Of a stretch of 64,000 nt of DNA, positions 51,885 to 61,211 are shown in pieces. Origin of the DNA: Collimonas silvisoli (GTDB lineage: Bacteria; Pseudomonadota; Gammaproteobacteria; Burkholderiales; Burkholderiaceae_D); NCBI RefSeq assembly GCF_018305005.1, contig NZ_JAGQEG010000017.1, positions 1 to 64,000 of the forward strand. The letters are read 5' to 3'. Position 1 is the stretch's first letter, and each line of letters opens with the position of its first letter. The position numbers and the translations under genes are program-made. The notes below the pieces were generated by a model. That model ran no database searches. It had not been told where the DNA came from and saw nothing but the letters and a program-made list of their open reading frames with translations.

Positions 51885-52811
51885 TAGTTGAGCCTGCTCG
51901 CGCGACAGCAAAGCGAGCAGCGTATCAATCCGGTTGTTGTCGCAGCAGAGCGCCTGGCCATCAGTGAATACCGGCGCTGTCAGATTGGTCAGTACGGAAC
52001 CGCTCGGCATTTCCAGCGCCAAGCGTGCGCCGCGTTCCCAGGCAAGACGGGCGGTTTCAAACCAATGTACCTGTCGCGCCATATTATTGGCGAGGTCGTA
52101 GGCAATGCTCCGCGGTTCGAACAGAGCACGTGCGATGCTGCTGCTCAGATAAGTCAGCTGCGGACGCTGTACTGCCACTCTTGAAAAGGCCGCTCTCATT
52201 TCCACTGCCGCCGCATCGAACAGTTCGCAATGGGACGGCACGCCAACTGCCAGACGTTCCGCCTTGGTCGCGCCTTGTCCGAGCGCGAGTCGCATGACCA
52301 GGCGCATCGGTTCGTCAGCCCCTGCAATCACCAGTTGCCGGTTCGCATTCAAGTTGGCCAGGTAGACCGGTGCCGCAGGGCTATGAACGCGTGCTATCAG
52401 CGGTTCCAGCTGAGAGCGATCGAGACCGACTATCGCCGCCATGCCGTAGCCGTGCGGATAGGCGTTCTCCATCAGTTGCCCGCGCCGCGCTACCAGCCGC
52501 ACTGCGTCGGCATAGTCAAGGGCGCCGGCGGTCACCGCAGCCGGGTAAGCGCCTATGGAAAGGCCGGCAACCATATGCGGGCCAGCATCGTGTGCAATGA
52601 AGAATCTGGCCATTGCGACGCCAGCTATCAGCAGGCACAGCTGCACGGCAACTGTGGACTCGAATGCTTTGAGCGTATCCAGATTCAAGGGGTCGTCGTG
52701 GAGTGCGTCAGAGGTCTCGTCAAGCGTACGTATGACCGCCGGATGGTCTGGAAGCGCATGCAGCATTCCAGGCCGCTGCGCGCCTTGGCCGGGGAAGGTG
52801 AACAGGATCAT
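51882..52811 (-). CDS. mdcH: Malonate decarboxylase malonyl-CoA transferase (epsilon subunit)
   Basis: 309 residues from ATG 52811. FabD-like: FTFPGQGAQRPGML, the nucleophile motif GLSIGAYPAAV, and the late VPSHCELF His. Transfers malonyl from CoA to activate the acetyl-ACP cycle. Overlaps mdcG by four bases. The last residues end inside the dispersed repeat. Confidence 0.93.
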   Translation of the reverse strand: MILFTFPGQGAQRPGMLHALPDHPAVIRTLDETSDALHDDPLNLDTLKAFESTVAVQLCLLIAGVAMARFFIAHDAGPHMVAGLSIGAYPAAVTAGALDYADAVRLVARRGQLMENAYPHGYGMAAIVGLDRSQLEPLIARVHSPAAPVYLANLNANRQLVIAGADEPMRLVMRLALGQGATKAERLAVGVPSHCELFDAAAVEMRAAFSRVAVQRPQLTYLSSSIARALFEPRSIAYDLANNMARQVHWFETARLAWERGARLALEMPSGSVLTNLTAPVFTDGQALCCDNNRIDTLLALLSREQAQL

Positions 52812-53563
52812 GCTGCCTTCATGCTTTCGGCATCTCGCCAGTTGTTCGTGCGCCATGGATCGGTAGTCAAAACCGGGCCGGCGTCGGTTTTAAGCAGCAC
52901 CCGCCCATTGCGGTTGGCCCATTGCGCATTGACGTTGGCCCATTCGGAAAATGAAAATGCGCCATTACCGGTGTCGACCTGAATATCGATACGGCATATT
53001 GGAGATGAACATATCATCCGCAGCCCCAGCATCTGCGCAGCACTGAGAGGTGCGTGCGAACGCAGCAGGATGTCGAGATCGCTGTCTTCGCGGACCACCG
53101 GCAGCCGCGATGCAAGCTGAAACCCGACGCCGCCGGTCGGCCCCCAGGGCAGGCCGGTTGCATCAAGCGCCGGCGCCAGCACCGCAAGTGCTTCGAAGGC
53201 CCTCAGCCGGCTGCGCTGCTCTTCGATATAAGCCGGAGCATGCTCAACCATGGTCTCCGGCCTGATGCAACGCGCCACCGCATCGCGCTCCAGATAGGCA
53301 GCAAAGCGCTCGCTTCGCGTCTTGCCACGCAGGCCAACCGGGACCAACCGGGGATCGTCGACTTTCTCGCGCCGTACGACGACCGGCGCGCGTAAGAGCC
53401 GGTCAGCGCTGGCCCAAGGCGGAAGTGGAGTGACCGTCGTCAATGCCTTGGCGTCTTCGATCCAGAGCAAGTCGTGCGGACAAAGAACGCCGGCGCCGAC
53501 CTCCTCAAATGCGTATGTGCCCACGGTTTCGTCCTCCGGTTGCTTGAGCGATGCGGCTTCCAT
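52808..53563 (-). CDS. mdcG: Phosphoribosyl-dephospho-CoA transferase MdcG
   Basis: 251 residues. Nucleotidyltransferase signature VREDSDLDILLRS (DxD) with the GPTGGVGFQLAS segment. Transfers the 2'-(5''-phosphoribosyl)-3'-dephospho-CoA prosthetic group onto the acyl carrier MdcC. Three-base gap after madM. Confidence 0.93.
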   Translation of the reverse strand: MEAASLKQPEDETVGTYAFEEVGAGVLCPHDLLWIEDAKALTTVTPLPPWASADRLLRAPVVVRREKVDDPRLVPVGLRGKTRSERFAAYLERDAVARCIRPETMVEHAPAYIEEQRSRLRAFEALAVLAPALDATGLPWGPTGGVGFQLASRLPVVREDSDLDILLRSHAPLSAAQMLGLRMICSSPICRIDIQVDTGNGAFSFSEWANVNAQWANRNGRVLLKTDAGPVLTTDPWRTNNWRDAESMKAA

Positions 53564-53565
53564 GA

Positions 53566-54330
53566 TCAGCCCACAATTGCCTTCGTGGCAAAGAAGAGCA
53601 CGGATGGCCCTAGCAGGCAGCCGATGCCGGTATGGAATGTCGCCACCAGTGCGCCGTACGGCACCAGCTTGCGGTCGGTCGCGGCGAGGCCGGCTGAAAC
53701 GCCGCTGACGGTACCCGCAAGACCGCCGAACACCATTGCAGAACGGGGTGTTTTCAGACCGAGAAAGCGCGCTGCGATGGGGGTGCCGATCATGACGATA
53801 ATAGCTTTCACCAGGCCGGTAGCGATGCTCAGCGCCATCACATCGGAGCTTGCGCCAATTGCCGCGCCGGTGATCGGACCGACGATATAGGTGATCGCAC
53901 CGGCGCCGATGGTGGTCATGCTGACCGCATCGGAGTAGCCAAAGGCCCGGGCGATGCTGGCGCCGACAATGAACGGCAATACCGTCCCCAGCAGCAATGA
54001 CACGACCCCGACCAGGCCGGCCTTGCGCGCCTCGGTGGCTTGTACCTCGAACGCGGTGGCGACGATGGCGAAATCGCGCAGCATGGCGCCGCCCATCAGG
54101 CCAATGCCGCTGAACAGCGAAACGTCAGCCAGTCCCTTGCTGCCGCCGCTCACTATGCCACCCCAGTACGCCAGCGCCAGGCCGATCATGATGGCGATCG
54201 CCGAACCATGAACGCGGCCGAAGGTGAGTTTGCGCGAGATGGCTCCCGACAACAAGATAATCATCCCGATCATCGCGAAGGCGGTGACAAGTCCGTTTTG
54301 CTGGACCGCTTTTTGGAATATTTCTAACAT
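53566..54330 (-). CDS. madM: Malonate transporter subunit MadM
   Basis: 254 residues, about eight membrane segments (VTAFAMIGMIILLSGAI; HGSAIAIMIGLALAYWGGIVSGG; AGAITYIVGPITGAAIGASSDVM). With MadL forms the Na+/H+-coupled malonate importer. Eight bases after madL. Confidence 0.92.
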   Translation of the reverse strand: MLEIFQKAVQQNGLVTAFAMIGMIILLSGAISRKLTFGRVHGSAIAIMIGLALAYWGGIVSGGSKGLADVSLFSGIGLMGGAMLRDFAIVATAFEVQATEARKAGLVGVVSLLLGTVLPFIVGASIARAFGYSDAVSMTTIGAGAITYIVGPITGAAIGASSDVMALSIATGLVKAIIVMIGTPIAARFLGLKTPRSAMVFGGLAGTVSGVSAGLAATDRKLVPYGALVATFHTGIGCLLGPSVLFFATKAIVG

Positions 54331-54338
54331 GATGTCCC

Positions 54339-54752
54339 CTATTCGGCCAACGGCGCCAGGTCAGTCGCGGCCGCTTCAGTCTCAACCTCAATCTCAGCCT
54401 GACTCTCCGTGCGATTGATCAACGCGATGCAACAGGCGCAGACAGCCGCCGCGCCAAATGCCGACAGCAACGCCACGGGCCCGCCGCGCAATGCGGCAAC
54501 CACATTCTGCTGGGCCGCCATGGCAACTACCACCGGGATATACATTGCGGCCCAAAAGCCGACACCCGCGTCGGTTGGTTTGGGCAAGAGCCCTCTCGGC
54601 TGCATGTACAGGCGGGCGAAAATTAATAGCAGCATGGCGATGCCGACACCGCCAACGTTGGTCTTGACGCCGATCAACTGGCCGAGAAGATCGCCCAGGA
54701 AAATCCCCAGCAGGTGGCAGCAGGCGAGTAAGGCGGTTCCGTAAATAATCAT
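54339..54752 (-). CDS. madL: Malonate transporter subunit MadL
   Basis: 137 residues, four membrane segments (MIIYGTALLACCHLLGIFLGDLLG, VGGVGIAMLLLIFARLYM, GVGFWAAMYIPVVVAMAAQQNV, GPVALLSAFGAAAVCACCIALI). Partner of MadM. Confidence 0.92.
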   Translation of the reverse strand: MIIYGTALLACCHLLGIFLGDLLGQLIGVKTNVGGVGIAMLLLIFARLYMQPRGLLPKPTDAGVGFWAAMYIPVVVAMAAQQNVVAALRGGPVALLSAFGAAAVCACCIALINRTESQAEIEVETEAAATDLAPLAE

Positions 54753-54840
54753 GATTTTGTCTCCTAATTGATGACATCAGCGGCTTGTCAAATCTTGTTT
54801 TTTTAGCGTTACAGAAAAATAATGTTTGCTCCTTCTTAAG

Positions 54841-55704
54841 TTAAGGTTGGCTGGCCCCCCACTGGAAGCGCAGCATGTCCCGCACCTTGCTCGACGCCTG
54901 ACGGTGTTCTGCCCCCAGCCGGCCAGCCAGGTCGCGGCCGCTGTCCGCCAGGATGTCTTGGAGCGCGGCGTGCAGGCTGCTTTCAACGGTATCGATGTCG
55001 GCTGCGGACGGCGCATCCGGGTACGCCACTTGCAGGCATCGCCACAACAAACCCAGCGATGCATAACTTTCAATGTCGTAGGCCATCGGCGGTATGGCCG
55101 AGGCCAAGGATTCCAGTGCGTCCACCGAACGCATCGTGATGCGCGCTGCGGATGCCTTTCCCATGGCATGCACCATGACTTCGGGATCGCTGATTGCGAT
55201 CAGGCGGTTGGCCTGATAACCGTGGGCCAGAAAAGCGCCGGACATGGCTTTGCCGACGATCAGCCCGATCACCGGATGACCCGCCAGTCGTGCTTCAGCG
55301 TAGGCGCCAGCGGCGCCAGCCAGCGCCTGATGGATGCCGAAACCTTCCTCGCGCCGGCCATAAGCCTGGCTGGTGACATCGATCACTGCGACGATCGGCG
55401 TCTTGGTTTGGCTGTCGCGGTCGGCGGCCATCAGTTCTTGTACCGCGCGCGCGAGTTGCCAGCCTTCCACCAGACCGACCTCGCCTTTGCGGACGCGCGG
55501 GAAACGGTTGTCCGGATCCGTCACCACCGCAATGTAGCGCGCCCTTTTACCGGCAAGATCGGCGTCGGCCACCAGCACTGAAACGGGATAGCCGGCAACT
55601 GGCATTGCCCCGCCGGTCAGCCTGGAGAACCAGACCGCGCCGCGGCTTTGTTTATTAGCTGAACTATCAGCTGAACTCATAGCCCTACCCATAGCTGCGC
55701 TCAT
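54841..55704 (-). CDS. mdcE: Malonate decarboxylase gamma subunit
   Basis: 287 residues, carboxyltransferase-like: RKGEVGLVEGWQLARAVQEL and HPVIGLIVGKAMSGAFLAHGYQANRLIAI. With MdcD decarboxylates malonyl-S-MdcC to acetyl-S-MdcC. Start overlaps the mdcD stop by four bases. Confidence 0.94.
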   Translation of the reverse strand: MSAAMGRAMSSADSSANKQSRGAVWFSRLTGGAMPVAGYPVSVLVADADLAGKRARYIAVVTDPDNRFPRVRKGEVGLVEGWQLARAVQELMAADRDSQTKTPIVAVIDVTSQAYGRREEGFGIHQALAGAAGAYAEARLAGHPVIGLIVGKAMSGAFLAHGYQANRLIAISDPEVMVHAMGKASAARITMRSVDALESLASAIPPMAYDIESYASLGLLWRCLQVAYPDAPSAADIDTVESSLHAALQDILADSGRDLAGRLGAEHRQASSKVRDMLRFQWGASQP

Positions 55705-56552
55705 GATGCGAATCCTTTCTGGTAAATCGTGCGAATCAGTTCAGGCGTCGCCTGTACGCTGGCGTCCACCTCGGCCAGACGGGCCAGAAAGCCCTGCACC
55801 ATGTCGCTGCGGTTTTGCTCGGGCATGCCGCGCTGGAACAGGTCGCGCACCATGCTTCTGATCTGCATGGCGTCGTCTTCGACGTAAGCGTCCGCCAGCC
55901 CCGAGCGGTAGCGTTGCTCGCCGCCGGTAAAGCTCCAGATAAACGGCTTGTCGCGCGAATCGTATTCGGCGATACCGGCTTCCTGTTCAATCACCGCCGG
56001 GCCATTCAACCCAAGCCGCGCTTCGCGGGTCACAATCAGATAGCTGCACAGGGCCGCGGCGATCGACATCCCGCCAAAGCAGCCCACGGTGCCGGCGGTA
56101 ATGCCGATCACCGGCTGGTAGCGGCGCAGATCGACGATGGCAGAATGGATTTCGGCAATCGCCGCCAGCCCGAGATTGGCTTCCTGCAGGCGCACGCCGC
56201 CGGTTTCAAACAAGATGACCGCGCGGGTGGGAATGCCGTTGCGATTGTCTTGCGCCGCCAGCTCCAGCGCCCCGGCAATCTTGGCGCCGCCGACCTCTCC
56301 CAGGCTGCCGCCTTGAAATGCGCCTTCGATGGCAAGGATCACGGCTGGCTGGCCGTCGCATGTGCCCTTGGCGACGACCACGCCGTCATCCGACTGCGCA
56401 ATCACGCCTTGCAGCGCCAGCCAGGGCGATGTCACGCGATCGAAGGGGCCGATCAGCTCGCGCATGGAACCGGCGTCGAGCAAGGCGCTGGCCCGGCTGC
56501 GCGCATTGAGTTCGATAAAGCTGTCGCGTTGCAGCAGTTGTTCGGTGTTCAT
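55701..56552 (-). CDS. mdcD: Malonate decarboxylase beta subunit
   Basis: 283 residues from ATG 56552 (the longer frame to 56681 overlaps mdcC). Crotonase/carboxyltransferase fold: EGAFQGGSLGEVGGAKIAGALELA, FETGGVRLQEANLGLAAIAEIHSAI, GITAGTVGCFGGMSIAAALC. Catalyses decarboxylation with MdcE. Confidence 0.95.
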   Translation of the reverse strand: MNTEQLLQRDSFIELNARSRASALLDAGSMRELIGPFDRVTSPWLALQGVIAQSDDGVVVAKGTCDGQPAVILAIEGAFQGGSLGEVGGAKIAGALELAAQDNRNGIPTRAVILFETGGVRLQEANLGLAAIAEIHSAIVDLRRYQPVIGITAGTVGCFGGMSIAAALCSYLIVTREARLGLNGPAVIEQEAGIAEYDSRDKPFIWSFTGGEQRYRSGLADAYVEDDAMQIRSMVRDLFQRGMPEQNRSDMVQGFLARLAEVDASVQATPELIRTIYQKGFAS

Positions 56553-56559
56553 GGTTTCC

Positions 56560-56868
56560 TTACTTTGTGCTTGCATACTGCAATTCTTCGAACGCCTGCT
56601 CGATCCGCATGCGCACCACGCCCGGCGTTGCGCCGAAGTCATTGATCTCGATTTTTGCCGCCGGCAGCGACGCCATGGCAAAAATGCGCGTCAGCAGCGC
56701 CGCCCAGACCTGGCCCATGCCATCGACCGAGGTGTTGATGGCGATGCTGGTGACGCCGGCGGTATGGGGTTCCAGCAGCACCTCCAGATCGCCGGAGCCG
56801 ACCACGCCGGTCAACACGCGTGCTTTGGCAGGCGAACCTGCCGGATATTCATAGAAAATCTTTTCCAT
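56560..56868 (-). CDS. mdcC: Malonate decarboxylase acyl carrier protein (delta subunit)
   Basis: 102 residues. SPAKARVLTGVVGSGDLEVLLEP contains the Ser that carries the phosphoribosyl-dephospho-CoA group in the family; ITSIAINTSVDGMGQVW follows. Seven bases before mdcD. Confidence 0.94.
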   Translation of the reverse strand: MEKIFYEYPAGSPAKARVLTGVVGSGDLEVLLEPHTAGVTSIAINTSVDGMGQVWAALLTRIFAMASLPAAKIEINDFGATPGVVRMRIEQAFEELQYASTK

Positions 56869-56885
56869 GGTTTCCCTCTTCCGAT

Positions 56886-57770
56886 TTAAGTCCTGATGCG
56901 GTCCAGGAACAGTGCCGCCGCCAGCAGATCCGCCCCGCCGCCCGGTGACACGTGCAGTGTCAGCAGCTCCTGTTCGAATTGTTGCAACGCGCTCCTGCCA
57001 TCGCTGCTGGCGGCGCCGCCAGCGGCCAGCACCCGTAGCGCTCCGGCCTGCACTGCCGTCAATGCCGCCTGACCGCCGCGCGACAGCACGCAGGTGTCGT
57101 CGAGATTGGCGACCACCGCCAGCAGCGCGTTGAGCCGGGCGTCGTTTTCATCGTCACCGCGGGCGCGGCAGTGTTCCAGCCAAGGCAGTGCGACCCAGAT
57201 TACATGCGGGAATCTGGCTTGCGCTTGCCCCCGTGCACCGCCGACGCTGTATTGCCGGCAAGCGAGTTCGCCCTTGTTGCCGGTCACGGCTGGCGCAAAC
57301 CTGTCGCGCCGCCACGCCAGTGCAGCGGCGCGCGTCGCCACTGCAGCGGGAGTCAGCGCCTTGTGGTCTTGCGCCGCTGCCGTGACCAGCAAACCGAGCG
57401 CCCAGATCGCGCCGCGATGGGTGTTGACGCCGCCGGTAGCAGCCATCATGGCCGCTTCGCCCTGGCGCCCGATGAGGCCGATCTGTTCGCGCAATTGCTG
57501 CGGATCGACGATCTGCTGCCCCGCAACCGCCATGGCATGGAAGGTCGGATGCAAGGCCCAGGCCGAATGGCACATCAAATCCCAGTTCAGGTCGCGATGA
57601 GCGCCGCGGCCGCGCATGTCGACCAGGCCCGGTTTGGGCGTCAGCGTGACCTCATCGATCAGTGCTGTCACGACTGCATCGGCCAGGTAGTTGGCCAATG
57701 AGTCGGCCAACGAGTCGGCCAATGCTGCGGGTGCCAGCGGCTGGCAGTGCTCAAGAACGGCTGCCATCAC
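56886..57770 (-). CDS. mdcB: Triphosphoribosyl-dephospho-CoA synthase MdcB
   Basis: 294 residues, CitG-like: EVTLTPKPGLVDMRGRGAHRDLNWDLM, GVNTHRGAIWALGLLV, DDTCVLSRGG and the C-terminal SPGGGADLLAAALF. Makes the prosthetic-group precursor used by MdcG. Start overlaps mdcA by four bases. Confidence 0.95.
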   Translation of the reverse strand: MMAAVLEHCQPLAPAALADSLADSLANYLADAVVTALIDEVTLTPKPGLVDMRGRGAHRDLNWDLMCHSAWALHPTFHAMAVAGQQIVDPQQLREQIGLIGRQGEAAMMAATGGVNTHRGAIWALGLLVTAAAQDHKALTPAAVATRAAALAWRRDRFAPAVTGNKGELACRQYSVGGARGQAQARFPHVIWVALPWLEHCRARGDDENDARLNALLAVVANLDDTCVLSRGGQAALTAVQAGALRVLAAGGAASSDGRSALQQFEQELLTLHVSPGGGADLLAAALFLDRIRT

Positions 57771-59428
57771 CAGCTCCGGAATTTGGCAGGCGGTTCATAC
57801 AAGCCATCGGACCAGCTCACCAGGTCGGCAACGCTCTTGGCCGCCAGCAGCGAACGGGTCGCCTCGCTGCGATTGACGCCCATGTCCTCTGGCAGTGCAA
57901 TCAAGCCTTGTTGCCGCAACTGGGCGCTGCTCGCCGGATCATGGGTCATGCCGATTGGCGTTACGCCCGCGACTGCAGCCAGCATGGCTTTGCGCTCTTC
58001 CAGCGAGCGCGCTTTATAGAGATAGGCAATGCCCTCCTCGGTGAGCACGTGTGTCACGTCATCGCCATAAATCATCACCGGGGCGATGGGCATGCCGGAT
58101 TCGCGCCCGACCTCTACGGCGTCCAGGGTTTCGACAATGGTCGGCTGGCCGCCACCCTGAAAGGTTTCCACCATCTGCACCACCAGCTTTTTGCCGCGCG
58201 CAAGCGGATCGTCGGTCTCGATCAGGTCAAGCCAGGCCGGGCTGGCGTGACGCCGTCCACGCGGATCGTGGCCCATGTTGGGGGCGCCGCCAAAACCGGT
58301 CAAGCGGCCGCGCGTCACCGTGGATGAATTGCCCAGCCCATCCATTTGCAGCGTGGAGCCGATGAACAGGTCAACCGCGTACTGGCCCGCCAATTGGCAA
58401 AAGGCACGATTGGAACGCATGGAGCCGTCCTTGCCGGTGAAAAACACATCGGGCCGCGCGGCAACGTAATTCTCCATGCCCAGTTCGCCGCCGAAGCAGT
58501 GGACGCTTTCGACCCAGCCGGTTTCGATCGCCGGGATCAGTGTCGGATGCGGATTGAGCGTCCAGTTCTTGCAGATCTTGCCCTTGAGCCCCAGTTTTTC
58601 GCCGTAAGTCGGCAAGATCAGTTCAATCGCAGCCGTATTGAAGCCGATGCCGTGATTGAGCGACTGCACCTGATGGCGTTCATACACGCCACGGATCGCC
58701 ATCATTGCCATCAGCACATGGACCGGCTTGATCAGCCGTGGATCGCGGGTAAACAGCGGTTCAAGGAAAAACGGCTTGTCGGCCTGCACCACAAAGTCAA
58801 TCCAGGAGCCGGGAATGTCCACCCGCGGCAGATCGGCCGGATCGTCAACGATCTCGTTGACCTGGGCGATCACGATGCCGTCGCGGAAAGCCGCCGCCTC
58901 CGCCAGCGCCGGCGTATCTTCGGTGCTTGAGCCGGTATACAGATTGCCTTGACGATCCGCCTTGAAACCGGCCACCAGCACCACGTTCGGCGTCAGGTCG
59001 ACGTAGAGCCGCGCATACAGTTCGATGTAGGTGTGAATCGCACCGACTTCCAGCAAGCCGTCTTTCAGGAACTGCGAAATGCGCAGGCTTTGCGCGCCGG
59101 CATAAGCAAAATCCAGCTTGCGGGCGATGCCGCGTTCAAACAGGTCGAGATGCTCCGGCCGGCTGACGCTAGGCATGATCAGGTGCAGCTGGTTCACTTT
59201 GGCCGGATTGACCTGCGCCAGCGAACGGGACAGAAAATCAGCCTGTTTCTGGTTATTACCTTCAAGCACCACACGGTCGCCCGGCGCGATCAGCGCTTCC
59301 AGTACGGCGATGATGTCGCCGGTAGGCAGGACCGCGCCGTCGGCAAGGTGTCGGACCAGATCCAGGCGGCGATTTTTTTCCGTCCGGCGTTTGCTCCATT
59401 GCGGGTTAAGTTGAGGTCTGGCTTGCAT
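57767..59428 (-). CDS. mdcA: Malonate decarboxylase alpha subunit (acetyl-S-ACP:malonate ACP transferase)
   Basis: 553 residues. Signatures of MdcA: NPAKVNQLHLIMPSVSRPEHLDLF, FNTAAIELILPTYGEKLGLKGKICKNWTLNPHPTLIPAIE, TRGRLTGFGGAPNMGHDPRGRRH. Exchanges malonate for acetate on MdcC. First gene of mdcABCDE-madLM-mdcGH, divergent from mdcR. Confidence 0.97.
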   Translation of the reverse strand: MQARPQLNPQWSKRRTEKNRRLDLVRHLADGAVLPTGDIIAVLEALIAPGDRVVLEGNNQKQADFLSRSLAQVNPAKVNQLHLIMPSVSRPEHLDLFERGIARKLDFAYAGAQSLRISQFLKDGLLEVGAIHTYIELYARLYVDLTPNVVLVAGFKADRQGNLYTGSSTEDTPALAEAAAFRDGIVIAQVNEIVDDPADLPRVDIPGSWIDFVVQADKPFFLEPLFTRDPRLIKPVHVLMAMMAIRGVYERHQVQSLNHGIGFNTAAIELILPTYGEKLGLKGKICKNWTLNPHPTLIPAIETGWVESVHCFGGELGMENYVAARPDVFFTGKDGSMRSNRAFCQLAGQYAVDLFIGSTLQMDGLGNSSTVTRGRLTGFGGAPNMGHDPRGRRHASPAWLDLIETDDPLARGKKLVVQMVETFQGGGQPTIVETLDAVEVGRESGMPIAPVMIYGDDVTHVLTEEGIAYLYKARSLEERKAMLAAVAGVTPIGMTHDPASSAQLRQQGLIALPEDMGVNRSEATRSLLAAKSVADLVSWSDGLYEPPAKFRSW

Positions 59429-59504
59429 CGTTGCTCCGGAAATCGATCATCACGGAGGCACAATAGAATTTTAAAAAGCCCTCTTCAATCAACCTCATGC
59501 GCAG

Positions 59505-59527
59505 TTCATTACTGTGAAGTTAATGAA
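59505..59527. promoter_or_regulatory. Candidate MdcR operator in the mdcA/mdcR intergenic region
   Basis: TTCATTA-N9-TAATGAA dyad, 77 bases upstream of mdcA and 53 upstream of mdcR, containing the LysR-type T-N-A pattern. Expected for autoregulation and malonate-dependent activation. Confidence 0.55.
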
Positions 59528-59579
59528 TCTGGTGTAATACTCTAGCAATGGTGTGTTCAAATAATTTTCCGGAGGGAAA

Positions 59580-60509
59580 ATGGCAATTGATGAAGCAATT
59601 ACGCTAAAAAAAATGGAAGTCTTTCTAGCCTTCATGACGCTTAACAATATGGCGCGGGTATCGGAGAGCCTTGGGCAAAGCACCGTGAGCGTGCACCGTG
59701 CCTTGCACTCGCTTGAAGAGGCGTTGCGCTGTCCCCTTTTCAAGCACGAAGGACGCAACCTGATTCCTCTCCAGACCGCCTATACATTTGCCGAATATGC
59801 GAAGCGGGTAATCGATGAATGCGAGGAGGGTGTGCGCAAAGTACGCGATGCAGGCGGATTTAACGCCCCCCGCCTGAAGATGGGCGCTCTTTATTCCTTG
59901 ACGTTAAGGTGCATCCCGCAACTGGTGATCGGGCTCAAGTTGCGCAAGCCCGAACTCGATATCGATCTCACCATGGGCTCAAATCGCGAATTGCTGCAGA
60001 GTCTGGTGGATGGACAGCTCGACGCCATTGTTATCGGTCTGCATGGAGAGAATGAAAATAACGGACTGGTGTCGGTGCCGTTGTTTTATGACGATATCTT
60101 TTTGGCGGCGCCGGTCGGTTCCCCGTATGCCGGTAACAGACAGATTGATCTCCAGGATTTTCGCGCAGAAAAATTTGTCACCTTGAGCGACGGATTTGCG
60201 ACCACCGAGGACTTTCACCATTGCTTTGAACTCGCCGGTTTTCTTCCCGATATTGCCATGCGGGTGCAAGACATTTTTTCGCTGATTAACTTGATTAGCG
60301 GAGGAATCGGATACAGCCTGCTGCCTGGACGCGTTGGCGAATTCAGCTCTCGCATCGAGCTGATTCCACTTGAAGACAGGTACGCGTCGCGACAACAGAT
60401 TACTCTGCTGTTGCCGAAAAACAGGGAGAGGGACCCCAACCTGTTGGCACTGGCTGCAGAATGCCGGATGTATGGCCGACGCGATAACGGCAAAGATGGC
60501 TTCCTGTAG
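59580..60509 (+). CDS. mdcR: LysR family activator of malonate genes
   Basis: 309 residues. N-terminal HTH (FLAFMTLNNMARVSESLGQSTVSVHRALHSLEEALRCPLFKHEGRN), ligand-binding domain after residue 90. SD GGAGGG before ATG. Divergent position next to mdcA is that of mdcR/mauR genes in Klebsiella, Acinetobacter and Pseudomonas. Confidence 0.9.
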   Translation: MAIDEAITLKKMEVFLAFMTLNNMARVSESLGQSTVSVHRALHSLEEALRCPLFKHEGRNLIPLQTAYTFAEYAKRVIDECEEGVRKVRDAGGFNAPRLKMGALYSLTLRCIPQLVIGLKLRKPELDIDLTMGSNRELLQSLVDGQLDAIVIGLHGENENNGLVSVPLFYDDIFLAAPVGSPYAGNRQIDLQDFRAEKFVTLSDGFATTEDFHHCFELAGFLPDIAMRVQDIFSLINLISGGIGYSLLPGRVGEFSSRIELIPLEDRYASRQQITLLLPKNRERDPNLLALAAECRMYGRRDNGKDGFL

Positions 60510-60544
60510 GCTGCGGGGCAATCCGGCTCCCCTGCCGTTTATCG

Positions 60545-60835
60545 GCAATGCATTGCCACTTCCAACGGCTCGGTCACTTCGCGCCAGATGTTTTCGATGA
60601 TGCCTTTGACCACCAGCCCGGCCTCGGCCGCCAGTTCGACATTGGGCACGATGCCGACGCCGACTACGATCACATCGCAAGGCACACTGTGACCGTTATC
60701 CAGTTCGACCGCTGTCACTGCCGTCGTGCCGGCAAAAGCTTCGATTCGGCTTTGCAGCCTGACATCCGCTCCGCGCGCCCGATGCAATTGCCACAGCTTG
60801 CCGGAAAGCTGTGGCGGCAGCGCCCATCAGCCTTG
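60545..60835 (-). pseudogene. Fragment of a FAD-dependent ferredoxin-type reductase
   Basis: Frame PQLSGKLWQLHRARGADVRL ... HSVPCDVIVVGVGIVPNVELAAEAGLVV matches the middle of pyridine-nucleotide-disulphide-type ferredoxin reductases. No N-terminal FAD motif and no C-terminal domain; start and end are replaced by unrelated sequence. Confidence 0.7.
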
Positions 60836-60849
60836 AGGACATCCATCTC

Positions 60850-61172
60850 GCTCAGGTGGCCACGCTGGATTTATTGAAGCGCCACCCGGACCTGGTCGGC
60901 ATCTATGTGGCAGACGGCGGCATCGAAGGGGTGATTCAGGCTCTGCAGGAAGGCAACGGACCACCCGGACTCGTCACCGTCTGCACCGACCTGACCGAGA
61001 TCACCCGGCAGGCGCTGATCGATGGCCGGGTCGACATGGTGATTTCGCATCCGCAAGAATGGATGGCCGCCGCCTGGTAGAGGTGATGTCTGACGCCATT
61101 GGCACCAAGGGCGCAAAAGATTCGGTGCAGAGCATTCTGCCGTTTACCACCTACACTGCAGCGAACGTCTAA
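60850..61172 (+). pseudogene. C-terminal fragment of a LacI/sugar-binding protein with frameshift
   Basis: Frame one reads LLKRHPDLVGIYVADGGIEGVIQAL and VDMVISHPQEW; a frameshift near 61060 passes to RRLVEVMSDAIGTKGAKDS and ILPFTTYTAANV, the usual end of type-1 periplasmic-binding/LacI proteins. The N-terminus is missing. Confidence 0.7.
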
Positions 61173-61211
61173 GACATACTTCGAATATCCTTGCCAATGG
61201 CGCGGAGGGAG

